This document shows positions 41,901 to 49,676 of a stretch of DNA of 64,000 nt, in pieces (the stretch's first letter is position 1; each line of letters begins with the position of its first letter). The stretch comes from Struthidea cinerea (taxonomy: Eukaryota > Chordata > Aves > Passeriformes > Corcoracidae): NCBI GenBank assembly GCA_013397865.1, contig VZTI01000687.1, positions 786,241-850,240 of the forward strand, read 5' to 3'. The position numbers and the translations under genes are program-made. The notes below the pieces were generated by a model. That model did no database searches. It saw only the letters and a list, made by a program, of their open reading frames with translations, and was not told where the DNA came from.

Positions 41901-44886
41901 CCAGCCACCAGACAGCAGTTTCAAAGGTTACAAACACAACGTTTTTAAGCATCCCCAGACCTCTGGATAACCGAGCAGGACACAGTTTCCGTCAGATACG
42001 TGCGACCTGAGGGTCTGCCAATCATTTTGCAAAGACAACATGCCAGAGCTGGGAATTGCCAGGCGAGGCGTTTGGAAGTCTCTCAGTATGCGACCTTTAC
42101 ACAATGTGGCAAATACATACCAGCCTCATCACGTAGGTTCCTATAACACACTCTCAGCCATAATGCCTGCACACCTCCCACTTGCAAACTGAAACTGGCT
42201 AGACTTTCTCCTGTGCTGTTTGTTTTCCCAAACTTTCCCTCAAGGGAAGGAGTGTGTTCACTGAAATGCTGCTATGGAAAGGGACTCTGGTTTGTTTGCT
42301 GGGGTTTGGGCTGTAGTTTTCCTTTGAGGGAATTATTTAGGATTATGTTTCCTGATTTCTTTTCTTTCTAGATCATAACTACCAATTTAGGTTAAAGAAA
42401 GCAAGGTTTCAACAACTTGCCTTAGCTGTGGCAATGCTATGACAGCCCTTACCTCTTGCATGTATACATAGTCTGAGTAAAATTCTACCTGTTCTATATG
42501 GTATTTTAGTTCCACTGTAGGAGTTTGGTTGTTAATCACCCTCATCTTAGAGCTCTGAGAAGCTTTTCTAGATGCAGAGGCCACATTCCTGATAGTGCCT
42601 ATACGCTACCTGAATTTTGTGGTTCCACCTTCCAGGCTGTTGACCTCCTTCCTATAAACTGATTAACATGGATTTCATGGAGGGCAGGGAGATTTCCATC
42701 TTCCTAGAGAGACAGATGGAAATTTAAGGCTTCATTAATGCAATTGCCAAACTAGATGTACAGGTTTCTCATCCAGTAACTATTTCTCAGGCTCCAGAGC
42801 TGTATATACGTGGTTGCTCACTGTTTCTGTTAGGTGGTTAACACAGACAAATCTGACTTTCAATGTGTTCTATAATCATGAATTTGCAAGAAGGCTGAAG
42901 TTAAAACAAGAACCACAAGTTCTAGGTCAACAGCTGGCCTGATTCTCAACAGCAAGGTTTGCCTAGGACCTGTAAAGAGGCTTAGAAATCTGAAGTGTAA
43001 ACAATCTTTCCCTGTGAGAAGCAGTTATAGGAACAGCCCTCAAGACCGAGTTGTAGCATCTCAATTACAGCACAACATGAACTGGAAAGCACCATTTGCA
43101 CAAGAGCTAATGGCTGACTCTATGTGCTCTTAAAGTGTACCGCATACTCAACTTGCTTATTGCCAACTGCTCCATAATTATTTTAAACATAGATCTCTCC
43201 AATTAAATAACTACGCCAAAACTCAGACAATAGCTAAAAACAACGTCAGCTCTCCCAAAAGAGGAAGGGGATGGAAGAACAACTATTCTAAACATTCAGT
43301 CTGAGGGTGATAAAAAAGTCAGGGAAAAATGTAGGCATTAATTGAACTGCCCAACACTACAATGCTTCCTTGGACATGAAAACCCAAGTTCTAGTCATCT
43401 AGAGATATTTTATTTAAGAAGATCAGCAGAATTGAGAGTCTTCAAAAAAAAAGAAAAAATAGCATTATTACAAATGTTTGACTTCCGTAAGTGGTTGATA
43501 GGAGGGGAAAAATAGAGCAATCTGACTGCAGTGCATTTAGCCATGAGCAGCTAGAGGAACTAATGAACAACATCATTATTTTACTGAAGGGGATGAAGGA
43601 GGTGCTTTAGATAAATGGCAGCAACTTAAAATGTGTTTCAGAAGATAAATTCACCTTCTCTCCATTTACCTGCTAGCGTGACAAATTAAGAAAGAAGAGT
43701 ATAAAAGCAGAGCAGGAGGGAAAGCAGTGCAAAAGCTAACTGAGGTGATGCAATGGGCCCTTATCCAAACAAGTGCGTGAACGGAGATTCCTGGAAGTCC
43801 TCCTAGTCAAACACAAACCCAGAACACTGCACATGCCAGACTCCCATGGAAATCCATGGTGGAGCATGTGCAGAAGATCCACCTATGCTAAAATCACGTC
43901 CCTTACCAAGCACTGGAGCTTGGCCATTTGGGAACTGACACAATGTTTGTTCATTTAAAAGCAGCCCACCAGGTACTGAAGGGCTGAGTTCTGCTGGGCA
44001 GAGCACCTCTTCACCCACTGCCAGAAACAACAGCAAATCAACTCCTGCTGAAAGGAGATGAGCGGAGACTAGCTGTTTCACAAAGAAGTTCATCCTGTAT
44101 TTCCATGTGCTTCTTGTTCTACAGTCACCTCGTCAACAGTAAAGAAAAGCTTTACTGAATAGTTTTTAAAGGAAGGGTACTATATATATACTTGTATAAT
44201 ATACTTCGTATAATATTCTGCAGTATACAAAGCCTTTTATATATCATCTACACAAGAAAATAGTCCAACTAGTTATTTTTGTGTGGACAAGAACCAACGT
44301 GTTTACTGCTCATTTTGTCCCTGTTAAACCCTGCTGCTTTTGTTAAACCGTGGTTTTTGCTCAGTTTGGGTAGCTGCCGATGGTGCCTTTGAAAACGGGT
44401 ATTTTTATGCAGTGTCCCAATGCTCTTTAATGGCTGAGTACTAGAGATCTAATAAAGTCTTGACTCACTCACTTGTGCTGAGACCCCAAACACACACTGC
44501 AGACAGTAGTTTGGAGCTCAGCCTCTCCCCAGCATCACCTGCCGAACCACAGCGGACAGGAATCACCAGGCCGGCTGTCTCTGGGCGGGCCTGGACTAGG
44601 CGAACACCTGGAAAAGTTACCGGTACGCTGGGAAATGGGAAAATAAACCCTGCAGCACCTGCTCGGGCTGACCCTGTGCGCAGAGTCGGGCTGCCCGCCT
44701 CCCTCGGGCGCTGCCGGGAGCGCGGCCATGAGGGGTCCGGGCCCGCCGGGGTACGGCCGCAGGCGACCGGGCACAGGTTCCCGGCAAAGCTCCGAGTGTT
44801 TTGCGGCGTTTGGGCCGCCCGTGGCCACCCCGAGCCGCCTCCTCCCTCTTACCCGCGGCGGCTCTTCCTCCTCCCTCGGCCGCCAT
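8746..44886 (-). CDS. FAM169B: FAM169B gene, complete coding region in 9 exons (379 aa)
   Basis: The joined coding exons are 44886-44853, 32829-32696, 29978-29879, 23860-23775, 22209-22035, 15406-15224, 12861-12733, 10019-9943 and 8967-8746. They total 1140 nt, all splice sites are GT/AG and every phase agrees. The product aligns along its length with the FAM169 family as I remember FAM169A (soluble lamin-associated protein of 75 kDa). Shared blocks include FVPLY (residues about 66-70), a WW-centred exon (about 98-99), AKILW...GEA (about 158-167), LPVLDT (190-195) and LWEVE (253-257). Residues 197-210 resemble GNAT acetyltransferase motif A, with R203-x-x-G206-x-G208. The acidic then basic C-terminus (KGLRKR at 355-360) could be a nuclear localisation signal. 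FAM169B rather than FAM169A is chosen because the tail is short and PGPEP1L is the neighbour. The biochemical function of the family is not established; acetyltransferase activity is inference. Confidence 0.9.
8968..9942 (-). other. FAM169B: FAM169B intron 8
   Basis: 975 bp between exons 8 and 9. It holds a TA/TG-rich microsatellite at 9762-9790. No other feature was seen. Confidence 0.7.
9762..9790 (+). repeat. TA/TG microsatellite
   Basis: Alternating TATATGTGTGTATGTATATA-type sequence in FAM169B intron 8. Confidence 0.85.
9943..10019 (-). CDS. FAM169B: FAM169B coding exon 8
   Basis: The acceptor is CCATTTCTCCAG|AG and the donor is AATAAG|GTACAG. It encodes residues 281-306, beginning KAEVGSCMEK and ending SDVDQMNK. 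Similarity is weak because the C-terminal region of the family diverges quickly. The call rests on good splice sites and an exact phase bridge: phase 1 from exon 7 and phase 0 into exon 9, which exon 7 alone cannot provide without a stop. Confidence 0.75.
10109..10174 (+). repeat. A/C-rich simple sequence
   Basis: A 16-nt A run followed by CAA, AAAC and AACC units just upstream of FAM169B exon 8 on the minus strand, where it reads as a long T-rich tract. Confidence 0.85.
11244..11602 (-). mobile_element. CR1 LINE 3' fragment
   Basis: The plus strand reads AATCATGAAATCGTAGAATAG, then the CR1 blocks CCAACCTGGCCTTGGACACT and TTCTCTGGGCAACCTGTACC. This is the antisense of the avian CR1 3' end, so the element lies on the minus strand with its 3' terminus at the left. 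Only the last 360 bp or so remain, the usual 5'-truncated form. It sits in FAM169B intron 7. Confidence 0.9.
12733..12861 (-). CDS. FAM169B: FAM169B coding exon 7
   Basis: The acceptor is CTCCTATTCAG|TT and the donor is TCAGGAA|GTGAGT. It encodes residues 238-280 with FQKFLQAHPEEQKRLWEVEA and PGDWSQR, matching the FAM169A block LWEVEGVGHWYQR. The first two bases complete Val238 and the last base starts Lys281. Confidence 0.92.
12862..15223 (-). other. FAM169B: FAM169B intron 6
   Basis: 2.4 kb of AT-rich sequence. No repeat family or extra exon was recognised. Confidence 0.7.
15224..15406 (-). CDS. FAM169B: FAM169B coding exon 6 (GNAT-like motif)
   Basis: The acceptor is TCTGTTTTCAG|GG and the donor is TATCAAG|GTAAAC. 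It encodes residues 177-237: YLLPVLDTIFV, then RRKYRRGGLGMKML and an amphipathic stretch ending ISAAMYQ. A strand, then R-x-x-G-x-G, then a helix is the layout of GNAT motif A, which binds the acetyl-CoA pyrophosphate. The leading GG completes Gly177. Confidence 0.93.
15407..22034 (-). other. FAM169B: FAM169B intron 5
   Basis: 6.6 kb. It holds a degraded CR1-like fragment at about 21535-21840 and a short AAAC/AACC tract near 17487-17513. No extra coding exon was recognised. Confidence 0.7.
21535..21840 (-). mobile_element. Old, degraded CR1-type LINE fragment
   Basis: Plus-strand phrases such as CACAACTGCACAAAGCATTCC and CCCAGATGTACGACCTCC, followed by TTGGCTGCATTAAAGCACAT, resemble antisense CR1/L3-like elements of sauropsids as I remember them. 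Divergence is high and the boundaries are approximate. A repeat-library search would settle it. Confidence 0.5.
22035..22209 (-). CDS. FAM169B: FAM169B coding exon 5
   Basis: The acceptor is TTGTTCTCTAAG|GTA and the donor is GAAAG|GTAAGG. It encodes residues 119-176 plus the first base of Gly177. Conserved blocks are VGERIVLFVLN and CAKILWRNGEAAAFYSIK. The exon matches the homologous FAM169A exon closely, including its phase-1 end. Confidence 0.93.
22210..23774 (-). other. FAM169B: FAM169B intron 4
   Basis: 1.6 kb of AT-rich sequence between exons 4 and 5. Nothing distinctive was seen. Confidence 0.7.
23775..23860 (-). CDS. FAM169B: FAM169B coding exon 4
   Basis: The acceptor is TTTGTTTTTGCAG|TT and the donor is ATTTTG|GTGAGG. 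It encodes residues 90-118. The block YLSQRWWPVEDVVKTADPSR matches the FAM169A exon carrying WW-x-(I/V)-(D/E)-D-(I/V)-VKT. Confidence 0.92.
23861..29878 (-). other. FAM169B: FAM169B intron 3
   Basis: 6.0 kb. It contains an imperfect 14-bp hairpin at 26184-26227, a short CA run at 28050-28061, and plus-strand ORFs of 166 codons (24166-24666) and 175 codons (27033-27560). Neither ORF has recognisable similarity, so both are treated as chance. Confidence 0.65.
26184..26227. repeat. Imperfect inverted repeat (hairpin)
   Basis: CTTGCAACTGCAAG (26184-26197) and CTTGCAGTCGCAAG (26214-26227) can pair at 13 of 14 positions around a 16-nt loop. Each arm is itself nearly palindromic. Confidence 0.7.
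29879..29978 (-). CDS. FAM169B: FAM169B coding exon 3
   Basis: The acceptor is TTGTTTTTTAG|GTT and the donor is AGACAG|GTTAG. It encodes residues 57-89 with the family block CFVPLYRNN followed by a hydrophobic strand KLLLLLTDP. It starts in phase 0 and ends with one base (G) of Val90. Confidence 0.88.
30743..30780 (+). repeat. E-box repeat, copy 1
   Basis: This segment shares an exact 18-nt core (ACTCAAATCAGTCACGTG, 30753-30770) with copy 2, with similarity on both sides (TGCTA before, ATTTAA after). Confidence 0.75.
31665..31702 (+). repeat. E-box repeat, copy 2
   Basis: The core is at 31675-31692, 922 bp from copy 1. About 33 of 37 aligned bases agree. This copy reads GTCACGTGAT, close to the TFEB/TFE3 CLEAR consensus. 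Confidence 0.75.
32696..32829 (-). CDS. FAM169B: FAM169B coding exon 2
   Basis: The acceptor is TTTTAATCACAG|GT and the donor is CGAGAG|GTAGT. It encodes residues 12-56, including EALQADAETYYEKLL, which aligns with the ENSAEDYMSDL helix near the N-terminus of FAM169A. It enters in phase 1 and leaves in phase 0. Confidence 0.88.
36703..36846 (-). mobile_element. CR1 LINE 3' tail
   Basis: The plus strand has the antisense CR1 end (CCATGGAATGGTTTGGGT, CTGCCACGGGCAGGGACACC, CCAACCTGGCCTTGAACACT). About 145 bp remain. It is more diverged than the copy at 11244 and sits in FAM169B intron 1. Confidence 0.85.
39870..40026 (-). mobile_element. CR1 LINE 3' tail
   Basis: The plus strand shows AATCATAGAATGGTTCAGG, GGGACCTTAAAGATCATC and CCAACCTGGCCTTGGACACT, then ends in CACAGCTTCTCTGG. 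It is a 5'-truncated CR1 copy with the same orientation as the other CR1 tails, in FAM169B intron 1. Confidence 0.88.
44853..44886 (-). CDS. FAM169B: FAM169B coding exon 1 (start codon)
   Basis: It encodes MAAEGGGRAAA plus the first base of a glycine codon and ends at donor CGG|GTAAGAG. The ATG at 44886-44884 has G at -3 and G at +4, a good initiation context. The final G joins the first two bases of exon 2 (GT) to make Gly12, so the phase fits exactly. It lies in the CpG island, directly after an ETS-like CAGGAAGTG. The same frame stays open upstream to 45105, so an earlier start cannot be excluded, but that stretch is GC-rich low-complexity sequence without family similarity. Confidence 0.78.
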
Positions 44887-44895
44887 CACTTCCTG
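44884..44895 (-). promoter_or_regulatory. ETS-like site abutting the FAM169B start codon
   Basis: The minus strand reads CAGGAAGTGATGGCGGCC: an ETS/GABP-type GGAAGTG directly followed by ATGGCGGC, the core of the YY1 motif, which also contains the FAM169B ATG. ETS plus YY1 at the translation start is known in TATA-less CpG promoters with very short 5' UTRs. Binding is inferred. Confidence 0.45.
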
Positions 44896-45327
44896 CGGGG
44901 CGGCGCGGGCAGCCCCGGGGCGGGCCGGGCCCGGGATGGCGGCTCGGGGCCAGAGGACGGCGAGAGGCGGGGAGCAGCGGGGGCTGTGCACGGCGAGGCC
45001 CGGGGAGGCTGGCGAGGCCGGCTGCAGGCTCAGGGAATGCCCCCAGCCCCCGCCATCAAGGCACGGCCTTGGGCGAGGGCCAGCCCACGCTGCATCCGAA
45101 CTCACAAAATTCCGACACAGATCCCAAATTTATTTATTTAAAAGGCACAGGATGACAAACCATAAACCCAGCGCCTGTTTGTTTTAACGCGGGTGGCATG
45201 AAGCAGAATGCTTACGAGGAAAAATAAGTACAAAAACGACATTTTTATAGCATTTTTCAGTGACCATTGTCAATCTGAAGGAGGCTTTTTGAAAACCGAG
45301 GGAGCTGCCTGCTGTTCATTACCACAA

Positions 45328-45460
45328 NNNNNNNNNNNNNNNNNNNNNNNNNNNNNNNNNNNNNNNNNNNNNNNNNNNNNNNNNNNNNNNNNNNNNNNNN
45401 NNNNNNNNNNNNNNNNNNNNNNNNNNNNNNNNNNNNNNNNNNNNNNNNNNNNNNNNNNNN
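45328..45460. other. Assembly gap (133 N)
   Basis: There are 133 undetermined bases. The 21 nt before the gap (45307-45327) and the 21 nt after it (45461-45481) are identical, which suggests overlapping contig ends rather than missing sequence. Confidence 0.97.
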
Positions 45461-45682
45461 GCCTGCTGTTCATTACCACAAACCATAAAACTGAGGTACA
45501 GGGGCTCAAACCAATACACAACTGTCAAAATTAAAAGTAGAATTCAGGAGGTGACCCAGGGCAGCCTTCATACCCCCATACTTCGGTCACTCAATTATAT
45601 TTAAAATACAGATACAAGTATCAAAGACATAGAGGTCTAAAGTAATGGAAATAACAGCATGTTTGCAAAGAAATAAACTCAC

Positions 45683-45801
45683 CTTTGCCCTCTGAGCACC
45701 CAGGTACACTGCTGTGACCTGGAGACCCAGCTCATTAGGAACTCCATTGCCAGTCAGCACAGTGACCAAAAACTCCTTGGCATTGCTCCTCCTTTCAAAT
45801 G
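45683..45801 (-). other. Exon-like ORF of unknown identity
   Basis: On the minus strand, between acceptor TTTTAAAG|CA and donor GCAAAG|GTGAGT, one frame is open for 39 codons (NAKEFLVTVLTGNGVPNELG, then LQVTAVYLGAQRAK) while the other two hit stops. Composition looks coding (39 codons plus 2 bases, ending in phase 0). I do not recognise the peptide. It lies 0.8 kb upstream of FAM169B exon 1 on the same strand, so it could be an alternative 5' exon, an exon of another gene, or chance. Confidence 0.3.
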
Positions 45802-45998
45802 CTTTAAAACACACAGTAAAGTAAATTCGTGGGGTTTTTTTTTTCTGTACAGGCCAAAGCAATTTGAGCCCATACACTGACACTCCAAAGAGCAGATGTC
45901 ACATCACCACACCTTACAGACCCTCAGTGATGGATTTCAGCACATGCTTATGATCCCTTGAAGCTTTGTACCTTCCAGCTCTCCCCGTGTCACAGGGG

Positions 45999-46044
45999 AG
46001 GTTTGGCCCTGTGGTGGCCAAAGGTTTGGCCCTGCTGTGGTCCA
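45999..46044 (+). repeat. Imperfect two-copy tandem repeat
   Basis: Two adjacent units of about 23 nt both start AGGTTTGGCCCTG and end in TGGNCCA-like sequence (45999-46020 and 46022-46044). Confidence 0.7.
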
Positions 46045-47983
46045 AGGTCTAGTTTGATGCAGCAGGAAAGACATGAAGCTGAAGTCACACAAGTGCTGTT
46101 GGTGGGATGGCAGTGGTTATCTGGTAAAAGATTCAAGAGAAAAGGTACAGAAGAAAAAAAGGCAGAAAACAGTGTTAACTCAGTGATGCTGAGCATTAGC
46201 CCATTCTGGTAAATGTCAGAGACCGACTTCCCCTGGCGTATTAGAAACTTCCTGGCCAGCTAAAACTCATCCATTTTCTTATCAGCAGTGGTAATCATGT
46301 TGATGTTCAGCCCAGTAATCCGTTAGTTTTAGCTATCTATTTTGCATATTAGCTGATAAATAATTACTTAAATTGTGTATATCTTGCTTGCAGAGTTTCT
46401 TTATGCAGGTAAATGACACCTGAAAAAAACAACCTTTGGTCATGGGTTGCATGTGCCCTGGTAAGTCCTTTGCCATTGTATTTATCCATTTACCATTTCT
46501 ATGGACTTTGTTATAGAAGAGGCCCCGTTCCACAGGGAACAGTGAGCTTTATGGTAAAATGTTTATCTCCTCTCTTTTTATGACATTGCTTTCCATGTAC
46601 ATAGAAACCGGCTTCAGTCTTTCCTGAGGATCATTTATTTTTATTAGAATGGAAAAGAAATATAGAGTGTTAGATCTTGAAATTTCTATTTAAAGTCTCA
46701 TTGTAGTTTAGTGTTAAATAGCATAACAGCTTGATTTCTCCCTTCTCTCATTAAGTGTTGAATAGCTGAGATAAAAATTGGAATATATTAAACACTTTTA
46801 TTTAACAGTTTAAAACACTGGTCAGTGCCTGCCAATAACAACAAATAAAAGAAATACGTATAAGTAATAATAAAAGAGATAAAAATTAAAGAGGTGTTTC
46901 TAAATGAAGGGCCATATTCTGTTCTTGCCATCTACTAAAAAGCTACTAGAGCAGCGTGCTGGCAGCTTTGCAGTGTGGTCAGAATGCATTTGCAGAAAAT
47001 GTATTTTTCTCTTACTCAGCAGTTCAAATAATTTTTGAAAGTATCAGACAGCTGAGCAGAAAAATATTCAAGGTGATAACCAGGATTTTCATAGTTGAGT
47101 TGCTTCCATTTCTTCTTTACCTCACAATGAGTGCCGTGCCAATCACATCTGTGTGTAGCAAGAAGAAAAACAACCAGTGTTTAGCTGAGTCAGCTGTGTC
47201 TGTGACTTGCCTTCAAATAGTAAGGGCTTGGATTCTTAATTATGGATGGGGAGATTAATTTGCACAGACCTCAAATATCCAGTGACCCTCAAATCCATTG
47301 TTTTGGGAGCAGATACACATGGGAGTGCTAATATTAAAGCTACAGTCATACTTTAACAAAAATTTCAAGAGTTGCTTCAACTTCAGCTGTAGAAATGTTA
47401 GAGGAAAGAAAAGGTTTCATTTCTGAATAATTTCTGAGTAGAACTAACGCCTAATTCAAATTTTTCAATTCTTTTTTGAGCTGTGTGGGACAGCTGCAAT
47501 AAATGCATTATTCCTCCAAGTATACTACCACACACACAAAGCTTGGGAACGTGAGCAATCAATTAAATCAGTGCAAAAATTAATTTCAGTGGTCTCTGTC
47601 AAATTCCTGGTTTGTTTAAACCACTAGCATTCCTCCCACACTTGCACAAGCATTTACCAAAATGCTGAAAAGAATCTTTACTTCCAATTCAGCAAACCTC
47701 TGCTGATGAAAAGGGGCTAACTTAACTACTGAAGACAATACTTCCCCCCTCCAAAGTTCTATCAGCTTCTTCATAAAAGCTTAGTGAATTAATCTTTGCT
47801 ACTCTGTATTTTTTTCTACTCCCTTTTGCCAGCTGTAAAAACTTTAAGAACTAGTACTACATTGCAAGCAGATCAAAATGCATGTTGTTTCAAAACGCAT
47901 GGAGCTAACAGCCTTACATCTCCCCTCTGGAAGAATATCTAATGAAATACCTAATACTTTACAGCAGTCAAGCAACACCCTTC

Positions 47984-48005
47984 ATATATATATATATGTA
48001 TGTAT
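47984..48005 (+). repeat. TA microsatellite
   Basis: A short TA run grading into TGTA units. Confidence 0.85.
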
Positions 48006-48665
48006 AAAGCAGTTATCATGTCCCGAAGAAAACACAATTTCTCATTCAGGAAATTAATTAAGCAACTATAGACCTTAAATCTTGCTTTATTCCTTACAAC
48101 TGCTTTGTTCATTAGACCACCCTGTACTTAGACTTTTTTAAAAAAAAAAACAAAACAGCACAAATCAAAAATAACTATGAGAAGACTGGTATGTCATTGC
48201 CCTGTTCAGAATTATAGGAAGTGTTTTAATGACTGGTCAAGCAGAAAAATTAATGGATAAAAATCTTGATTGACATCGGAGTATAAAGTACTGTAGGATT
48301 TTAAAAGTAATTCAATGCTACCAGTGGCAGATTTCGCCTTATTTAAAGCTGCAGAAAGCTCTGCTTCCTGTGTTAGAAGCTCCTTCAGCCCCAGCAGCCA
48401 GCAAAAGTTAATTCTGCAAGTTGTGTTAGTCAGGGAAAGAAATGGATGGTGGAGTCAGAGTCTTTTAAATAAAGAGAATCCACAAATTTTTTTGTGTCTC
48501 AGCCCAGGACGATTTAAATGACAGACACAGGTCATAGCTCCAAACCTCACTGAGCTACCACCCAACCCAAGGGATTTCTTCAGAGATTTTTTTTTCCCCC
48601 TAAGGTCTCACAATTATGAGCTCTCTTGAGATAATATAGTGGCTTTCTATTCTTAGCTTATTTCT

Positions 48666-48718
48666 CCCCTCCCTCTCTCCCTCTCTCCCTCTCTCTCCCT
48701 CTCACACACACACACAGA
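48666..48718 (+). repeat. CCCTCTCT / CA compound microsatellite
   Basis: Homopyrimidine CCCTCTCT units run straight into a CA run. It lies about 0.9 kb upstream of the PGPEP1L start. Confidence 0.9.
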
Positions 48719-49642
48719 CATACACTTCCTACTCAAAACAAGACCCAGTGAAACCCTCTGCCCACATAGTTATAATTCCCAAGAGAACTTGCATATGCTT
48801 TTGTTTTGGGCAGTGACAATGTGCATATGTTTTGATTTCAGGCCCCCCCATTGGCTCTCAGGCTCCACTTTAATGAAGACAGACCAGCTATTAAACTCAC
48901 CAGTTTCAGCAAGCTATAACCCAGCTTCTGGAGTTCCTCTGACCTTGCAAGTTGGAGTGAGACTTTCTAACATGTTGCCTGTTAAAGAACATTACTGAGT
49001 AAATGTTCTGGTTTAGCAAATACACACATTTTTCTATTCGTGTTTGGTTTTAAAAGTGTAAAGTGCTTGGACTCTTTCGTAACAAGCCTGAGATAAAGAT
49101 CAAGAGTAGTAAATCAGATAAATGCTGTGAAGAGGAACAGCAAAGTTACCCCTGAGTTTAAGTTAGTAAGAAAAAGTCCAAGAACAGTGGAAATGGACAT
49201 ATAAGTTTTTGTAATTGTCATTCCTCACCATGAAAGTGAATTGCAACTGCTAAAACCAGAATACCCACAGAAATATAATAAAACTGAGTCAATTAATTTT
49301 CTGCTTACTTGCACATAAACAAGTGATGAAAAATATTGCTGGATATTTTGCAAGAAATTTCTTGAAGCTTTTCCTCTTCTTCCTAAATACTCCATGCCTG
49401 GGAAAGGAAAGAGTTTGGGGCAGTCCCAGTCAGTTAGTCAGTCAGACTTCTATCTTTAATAGAGGCGTAATAATTTTTGCTTTAAAAGTTACATGAGTCA
49501 CAAATCATCCCTGTCATGTGAAGCCAGACTCATCACAGTTGGAAGAGAAAAGGTGCCCCAAATGAAGTTTGCCACAGATACCTGAATTATAATACTGTTT
49601 GGAACTGAAAGACAAGATTCTAGCTTCTGGAGCATAGATTTC

Positions 49643-49676
49643 ATGGATTCAAATTCCAGCACTGTGGTGGTGACTG
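49643..49676 (+). CDS. PGPEP1L: PGPEP1L coding exon 1 (start codon)
   Basis: It encodes MDSNSSTVVVT plus one base of Gly12 and ends at donor GACTG|GTAAGA. It matches the short first exon of PGPEP1 (ending AVVVTG) in length, sequence and phase. Going upstream in frame, a TGA stop is reached before any other ATG, so this start is well supported. The ATG context (TTC before, G after) is moderate. Confidence 0.85.

Larger units (their letters stand above)
32830..44852 (-). other. FAM169B: FAM169B intron 1
   Basis: A 12-kb first intron joins the CpG-island exon to exon 2. It contains two short CR1 tails (36703-36846 and 39870-40026). The 173-codon plus ORF at 39562-40083 runs through the second CR1 copy and is not a gene. 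A TA-rich patch lies at about 44180-44215. Confidence 0.65.
44560..45080. promoter_or_regulatory. CpG island at FAM169B 5' end
   Basis: About 520 bp rich in CG dinucleotides and GC boxes (GGGCGGG at 44583-44589, GGGGCGGG at 44917-44924) in an AT-rich surrounding, with no TATA box. It contains the FAM169B start codon and first donor. This is the usual appearance of a CpG-island promoter. It may also serve PGPEP1L, which starts 4.8 kb away in the opposite direction, but no spliced 5' exon of PGPEP1L could be identified here. Confidence 0.75.
44887..49642. other. Head-to-head spacer between FAM169B and PGPEP1L
   Basis: 4.76 kb separate the two start codons. It contains most of the CpG island, the assembly gap, the exon-like ORF at 45683-45801, an imperfect tandem duplication at 45999-46044, a TA/TG tract (47984-48005) and a CT/CA microsatellite (48666-48718). 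No other coding sequence was recognised. Confidence 0.6.

Noticed and set aside
44460..45187. Long ORFs of 128-231 codons on both strands in the CpG island
   Set aside because: GC-rich sequence has few stop codons. The peptides are Ala/Gly/Pro/Arg low complexity, and only the 34-nt FAM169B exon 1 has splice and phase support.
45208..45534. ORFs spanning the run of N
   Set aside because: They are open only because undetermined bases translate as X.
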